A DNA stretch of 10,764 nt from Verrucomicrobiota bacterium (lineage in GTDB: Bacteria; Verrucomicrobiota; Verrucomicrobiia; Chthoniobacterales; UBA10450): positions 1 to 10,764 of the forward strand of contig QHOF01000146.1 in the NCBI GenBank assembly GCA_003219335.1, written 5' to 3'. Shown one piece after another: positions 7,173-10,764 of the stretch. The position numbers and the translations under genes are program-made. The notes under the pieces are model-generated. The model saw only the letters and a list, made by a program, of their open reading frames with translations. It did not search any database and was not told the origin of the DNA. Within the stretch, counting starts at the first letter, position 1. Each line of letters opens with the position of its first letter.

Positions 7173-9866
7173 ATGAATCGCCACGTAAACACCATCGCTG
7201 CCCGCCTGAGCCTGCGCCCACCGCAACGGCATTCGCTGGAGATCCTTGACCGCGTCACCGAAATCGTGCCGCCAAAGAAGGGATCGGACGTAGCTGCAGC
7301 GCTGGCGACGATTCGCAGCGAGTTCCCATCCGTGACGGACTTCGAGAGGGAGTTTCCGTCGCTCTGTTTCGCGCTTGCCACCGGGGTGGGCAAGACACGG
7401 CTCATGGGTGCATTCATTAGCTATCTCCACCTGGCGCATGGAATTAATAATTTTTTCGTCCTGGCGCCGAACTTGACGATCTACAATAAACTGATTGCTG
7501 ACTTTACGCCCAATACGCCTAAGTACGTCTTCACTGGAATAGCCGAGTTTGCGGTAAACGCGCCGGCTATCATTACCGGAGATAATTACGAACAGCGCGA
7601 TCCATTGAGCGGCGTTCTTTTTGGCGGCGTACGGATAAACATTTTTAACATCTCCAAGATAAACTCCGAAGTGAGAGGCGGCAAGGCTCCGCGCATCAAG
7701 CGTCTTTCTGAATACATCGGCCAAAGTTACTTCGATTATCTCGCCGGATTGAGTGATCTAGTCCTGCTCATGGACGAATCGCACCGTTATCGCGCGTCGG
7801 CCGGTATTCGCGCCATCAATGAATTGAAACCGGTGCTCGGTCTGGAGCTGACCGCGACACCGTATGTCGAAACAGGTCGCGAGCAGATGGATTTCAAGAA
7901 CATTATTTTCAACTACCGACTTGCCAGCGCCATGGCGGATGGTTTCGTGAAAGAGCCCGCCGTGGTCACGCGCAAGAATTTCAATCCCGCGGGTATGTCG
8001 GCGGAGGAGATTGAACGGTTAAAGCTGGAAGACGGTGTCCGCCTACATGAAAGCGTAAAGGTTGAGCTGGAGACCTACGCGCGGGAAAGCGACAACCTGA
8101 TTGTGAAGCCGTTCTTATTGGTGATCGCGCGGGACACGACTCACGCCGGACAGCTGATGCAACTGATTCAGTCAGATGGCTTCTTCGAGGGGCATTACAA
8201 GGAGAAAGTGATCCAGGTGGACTCCAGCAGGACCGGCGCGGAAGAAGAGGCGATGATCGAGCGTCTGCTCAAGGTGGAACATGCCGAAGAACCGACGGAG
8301 ATCGTCATCCACGTGAACATGCTCAAGGAAGGCTGGGACGTGACCAACCTCTACACCATCGTTCCCTTACGCGCCGCCAACGCGAAGATATTGATCGAGC
8401 AATCTATCGGGCGCGGGTTACGCCTGCCCTATGGTCGACGTACCGGCGTGACGGCGGTGGACCGGCTTAACATCGTGGCGCACGATAAGTTTCAGGAGAT
8501 CATCGACGAGGCGAACCGACCGGGCTCTGTAATCCATTTACAAAAGGTGGAACTTAGCGCCGAGCAGTTGGAACACAGGACGGTGACGGTTGTATCCCAA
8601 TCACAGCTGGCAACGAAGCTGGGGCTTCAGCCGGAGCAATTTACGAGCAGTACGACTATTGCGGGCAATAATGATCTGCCACTATTCGCCAAGCCGGAAG
8701 AGCAAAAGGTCGCACGGATCGCTTATCAAGTAATTCGAAGATTGGAGAATCAACCTGAAAAAGTGCCGACCCTAGCGTATCTCCAGGACCCGACAATCCA
8801 AGCCGCCATTGTCAAAGAAGTCGAGGAACAATACCGTCCGGCTCAGTTGGATCTCGAGGGAGTTGCTGAAAAACCCAATATTCCGGCCGTGGTAGCGAAA
8901 ACCACCGACTTCGTGTCGCAGCAGACTATCGCCATCCCGCGCATCCTAGTGGTTCCCAAGGGCGAGGTGAAGTCGGGCTTTAGGCCTTTTACGCTGAAAC
9001 TGGATGCCCTGAATCTTCAACCGCCCTCCGACGAGCTGTGGGTCCAACATCTCCGAACGAACCAGTTAGAGATCATCGGTCTATTTAAAGGTGGAATCGA
9101 GGAAGAGCGGCTGGAAAACTACGTCGTCAGCGGCCTGGTGGATTTTGACGATATTTCCTATGACGACCATGCAGACCTTCTGTACGACCTAGCGGGACAA
9201 ACGGTCCGCCATTTCCGAACGTATCTTTCCGAGGAAGAGACGAAAAAGGTGCTCCGCTTTCACCAGCGCAGAATCGCCGACTTCGTTCACTCCCAAATGC
9301 AAAGTCATTTTTGGGAGGATGAGGGGGTGGAATACGAGGTGAAGATCAGTAAAGGGTTCAGTGAACTGAAGCCGAGCGCCTACAGTGCCGCGGTAGGGGA
9401 TCCGCCGTCGGATTTCCGGCAGTCACCTGAAGACAAGAGCAATATGGCTAAGTATCTCTTTGGCGGGTTCAAGCGGTGCCTCTATACAGTGCAAAAATTT
9501 CACTCCGACTCGGAACGGCTTCTCGCGGTTATTATCGATCGCGAAGCGGAGAAGTGGTTTAAGCCAGCCAAGGGCCAGTTTCTAATCTTCTACAAATCCG
9601 GCGCCGATCAGCTGGAATATCAGCCCGACTTCGTAGCTGAGACCAAGGACTCGATCTACATGCTGGAGCCAAAAGCCAGGAATCAGTTGGAGGATGCCGA
9701 CGTGCTCGCAAAGCGCGATGTGGCGGTGAAGTGGTGCGAACAAGCCAGCGCACACGCAGTTACCTGCGGCGGCAAGCCGTGGAAGTACGCGCTGATTCCG
9801 CACGACGCGATCGCGGGGAACATGACGTTGGCGGGTCTCGTAGGGCAGTTTGGATCTCGCGGTTAG
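7173..9866 (+). CDS. Type III restriction Res-like DEAD/DEAH helicase with PD-ExK nuclease
   Basis: Helicase-nuclease of 897 residues, a likely effector that translocates on and cleaves unmodified DNA with the Mod-like methyltransferase. Superfamily 2 motifs are complete: Walker A ATGVGKT (residues 69-75), DESH (201-204), TATP (227-230), the EGWDVTNL motif and motif VI QSIGRGLRLP (410-419). The C-terminal nuclease site reads YQPDF (P818-D819), then 12 residues and E832-P833-K834, the PD-(D/E)xK pattern of type III Res proteins. Length and the end (AGLVGQFGSRG) suit a complete protein. The start is less secure: ATG 7173 has no visible Shine-Dalgarno, and the frame is open back to 7125 (ending YVKNF before MNRHVN) without an ATG, GTG or TTG. 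The family may normally begin earlier, in which case the N-terminus was clipped by rearrangement. Confidence 0.92.
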   Translation: MNRHVNTIAARLSLRPPQRHSLEILDRVTEIVPPKKGSDVAAALATIRSEFPSVTDFEREFPSLCFALATGVGKTRLMGAFISYLHLAHGINNFFVLAPNLTIYNKLIADFTPNTPKYVFTGIAEFAVNAPAIITGDNYEQRDPLSGVLFGGVRINIFNISKINSEVRGGKAPRIKRLSEYIGQSYFDYLAGLSDLVLLMDESHRYRASAGIRAINELKPVLGLELTATPYVETGREQMDFKNIIFNYRLASAMADGFVKEPAVVTRKNFNPAGMSAEEIERLKLEDGVRLHESVKVELETYARESDNLIVKPFLLVIARDTTHAGQLMQLIQSDGFFEGHYKEKVIQVDSSRTGAEEEAMIERLLKVEHAEEPTEIVIHVNMLKEGWDVTNLYTIVPLRAANAKILIEQSIGRGLRLPYGRRTGVTAVDRLNIVAHDKFQEIIDEANRPGSVIHLQKVELSAEQLEHRTVTVVSQSQLATKLGLQPEQFTSSTTIAGNNDLPLFAKPEEQKVARIAYQVIRRLENQPEKVPTLAYLQDPTIQAAIVKEVEEQYRPAQLDLEGVAEKPNIPAVVAKTTDFVSQQTIAIPRILVVPKGEVKSGFRPFTLKLDALNLQPPSDELWVQHLRTNQLEIIGLFKGGIEEERLENYVVSGLVDFDDISYDDHADLLYDLAGQTVRHFRTYLSEEETKKVLRFHQRRIADFVHSQMQSHFWEDEGVEYEVKISKGFSELKPSAYSAAVGDPPSDFRQSPEDKSNMAKYLFGGFKRCLYTVQKFHSDSERLLAVIIDREAEKWFKPAKGQFLIFYKSGADQLEYQPDFVAETKDSIYMLEPKARNQLEDADVLAKRDVAVKWCEQASAHAVTCGGKPWKYALIPHDAIAGNMTLAGLVGQFGSRG

Positions 9867-9926
9867 GTTAATTCCAGCGACAGCGGGGTCCATCAACTCT
9901 CATAACAACGCGGCTAAACGAACTTC

Positions 9927-9932
9927 AGGAGG
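9927..9932 (+). promoter_or_regulatory. Shine-Dalgarno AGGAGG for the HNH gene
   Basis: Consensus AGGAGG 8 bases before ATG 9941. It fixes the start and shows that the gene once had a strong translation signal. The 74-base gap from the Res-like stop contains no clear terminator, so co-transcription is likely. Confidence 0.7.
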
Positions 9933-9940
9933 AAGCAAAC

Positions 9941-10210
9941 ATGGCAAGCCGATCACCAACGCTAGAATCTCTTGACAAGGATGGCCGAGCGGCCCTCGAA
10001 AAGCGGCTATTGGACCGCCAGTCTGGCAAATGTTTTATCTGCGACGAGACCATAAATAAAACGGGGTCAGAGAACAATTTATTTTCACAACAGGAAAACA
10101 AACGGCAAGCTGCTTTAGTTGTTTTGAAAAACTCGATTCTAGCAAACTCCGTTACAGAACGAATCCATGACACTTCGAGAAGTAACCCGCAAAATCATTG
10201 GTCTCGTTGA
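9941..10210 (+). pseudogene. N-terminal fragment of an HNH endonuclease-type gene
   Basis: The first 38 or so residues (LEKRLLDRQSGKCFICDETI) resemble the N-terminus of HNH proteins, with the first zinc-binding pair C31-x-x-C34. Family members continue into D-H-I and a second Cys/His part. Here similarity ends near 10058 and the frame runs through a REP-like hairpin into unrelated low-complexity sequence to TGA 10208-10210. The HNH catalytic His and Asn are absent, so the gene is dead as a nuclease. From memory, large HNH proteins with this start occur next to Res-like helicases of this kind, so it was probably the fourth gene of the system. The lesion is an insertion or an insertion-deletion, since no downstream HNH sequence is visible in the window. 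Confidence 0.68.
10063..10102 (+). repeat. REP-like element with GGGGTCAG head and AT-rich hairpin
   Basis: GGGGTCAGAG (10063-10072) is followed by an imperfect 9-bp hairpin, TTTATTTTC (10078-10086) with GAAAACAAA (10094-10102), with one A/C mismatch and a 7-base loop. GGGGTCAG heads with such hairpins are, from memory, typical of REP-like elements moved by Y1 (RAYT) transposases, though no transposase is present here. The element sits where HNH homology stops and lacks a visible mirrored TCTGACCCC arm, so it is probably a degenerate or half element. Confidence 0.5.
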
Positions 10211-10457
10211 AAACGTGAGCGGCCGTCCGGTGGTCGTGAATGAAGACGCTTCGTTAAAAACCCTAGCGGCTTCACGCATTGCGCGCGGCGCGAACCGAAT
10301 TCACACGATGATCTCCTGCAACCCTTCGGCGGTTAGTGAACCGGATTATTTGATTGCTACAAGGATAGTTTCTCCTCTCAGCAATGTTTGTGTTTTATTA
10401 AGGTCCCACTCATGTCCGGGTATTGACCGGGCCGAAAGTGATAATTGGTTGATTTGA
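10167..10457 (+). pseudogene. Truncated conserved hypothetical protein
   Basis: Begins MTLREVTRKIIGLVENVSGR and keeps a conserved-looking stretch (DASLKTLAASRIARGANRIH, then NPSAVSEPDYLI) up to about 10355. After that the sequence no longer looks like protein and stops at TGA 10455-10457. From memory the start resembles a family of longer hypothetical proteins of unknown function in which PDYLI is followed by C-Y-Q-C-G, so this copy appears cut after about 63 residues, either by a frameshift or by the nearby insertion sequence. There is no good Shine-Dalgarno before ATG 10167. No function is assigned. Confidence 0.5.
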
Positions 10458-10519
10458 AATAAATAACTCATGATTTTTCTTGGTCTCGATTTGAACTGCG
10501 TAGAGACGATTTGCGATCC

Positions 10520-10543
10520 TGCGAGCAACTTACTCGTAGGGGG
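10520..10543 (+). promoter_or_regulatory. Hairpin abutting the transposase Shine-Dalgarno
   Basis: TGCGAG (10520-10525) pairs with CTCGTA (10533-10538), with one G-U pair and a 7-base loop. The stem's last base is the first base of the Shine-Dalgarno AGGGGG (10538-10543), 5 bases before ATG 10549. It may limit translation of read-through transcripts, as known for IS10 and IS50; here that is inference. Confidence 0.35.
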
Positions 10544-10548
10544 CACCC

Positions 10549-10764
10549 ATGAATTTGGGCAAGTTGGTGTTTGCGCAAATCACGCAGCATTTGCCATTGA
10601 CCACGTTTCGCCGTTGTGTGGCGCGCTATGGCGGAGGGCACAAGGTCAAGAGTTTTTCCTGCCTGGATCATTATCTTTGCATGGCTTTTGCTCAACTGAC
10701 CTATCGAGAAAGTTTGCGCGACATCGAAGCGTGCCTGCGTGCGCAAGCGGGCAAGCTGTACCAC
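10549..10764 (+). CDS. IS4-family transposase with DUF4372 N-terminus (3' partial)
   Basis: Seventy-two codons from ATG 10549 to the window edge without a stop. The text (MNLGKLVFAQITQHL, FRRCVARYGGGHKVKSFSC, MAFAQLTYRESLRDIEACLR) is the familiar N-terminal DUF4372 segment of IS4-family DDE transposases. The first catalytic Asp lies beyond the window, so activity cannot be judged. The start is supported by AGGGGG 5 bases upstream. This gene marks the right flank of the island as mobile-element territory and may have cut the preceding hypothetical gene. Confidence 0.88.
   Translation, partial: MNLGKLVFAQITQHLPLTTFRRCVARYGGGHKVKSFSCLDHYLCMAFAQLTYRESLRDIEACLRAQAGKLYH

Larger units (their letters stand above)
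10358..10764 (+). mobile_element. Left part of an IS4-family insertion sequence (boundary uncertain)
   Basis: The DNA between the end of the truncated hypothetical gene and the transposase start (about 10358-10548) carries no recognisable gene and probably contains the left end and leader of the element. The terminal inverted repeat cannot be defined because the right end is outside the window; the left tip could lie anywhere from about 10355 to 10480. ACTCATG occurs twice (10408-10414 and 10466-10472), but this is not enough to call a target duplication. Confidence 0.55.

Noticed and set aside
7113..7724. Long minus-strand open frame of 203 codons opposite the Res-like gene
   Set aside because: It lies antisense to a helicase with clear motifs, and its product shows no recognisable domain.
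10468..10764. Minus-strand open frame at the right edge
   Set aside because: It is the shadow of the IS4 transposase, whose conserved protein text reads on the + strand.
3..10764. CRISPR arrays and tRNA genes
   Set aside because: I saw no regularly spaced repeats and no tRNA cloverleaf-like sequence in any gap.

Overview
The window looks like part of a bacterial defence island: a run of plus-strand genes for DNA helicases, a DNA methyltransferase, nucleases and toxin-antitoxin pieces, ending in decayed genes and an insertion sequence. Base composition is moderately GC-rich by eye. Shine-Dalgarno sites and tight gene spacing are clearly bacterial. Nothing fixes the taxon. The REP-like GGGGTCAG hairpin and the IS4/DUF4372-type transposase suggest a Gram-negative environmental bacterium, but that is a weak inference.

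Layout, all on the + strand. 1-2624: SNF2-family helicase, cut by the left window edge (Walker A lies outside) but with a natural-looking C-terminus. 2678-4431: a tightly coupled pair, an ABC/OLD-like AAA ATPase followed 2 bases later by a DUF4276 (TOPRIM-like) protein. 4432-4599: the only sizeable gap in the operon, with a weak hairpin and three ATGTAAC copies. 4600-6256: beta-class (type III Mod-like) adenine methyltransferase with intact catalytic motifs, whose C-terminal tail is knocked out of frame near 6060. 6260-7116: small genes: an intact MNT-type nucleotidyltransferase, a truncated PIN toxin and a 68-residue protein. 7173-9866: a complete type III Res-like helicase with a C-terminal PD-ExK nuclease. 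9941-10764: a decayed edge, with the first part of an HNH gene, a REP-like hairpin, a truncated hypothetical gene and the start of an IS4-family transposase running off the window.

Reading: SNF2 helicase, Mod-like methyltransferase and Res-like helicase-nuclease plausibly form one restriction-modification-type system, with the HNH gene as a former fourth part. The arrangement recalls class 1 DISARM (SNF2 helicase, methylase, second helicase), but no DUF1998 (DrmB) or phospholipase-D (DrmC) gene is visible here and the second helicase is of type III Res type. The ATPase/DUF4276 pair and the MNT/PIN/small-gene segment sit in the two inter-gene gaps and look like accessory cassettes. Several genes carry lesions (methyltransferase tail, PIN, HNH, hypothetical gene), so this copy may be partly inactive. 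I could not match the set with certainty to any named system.
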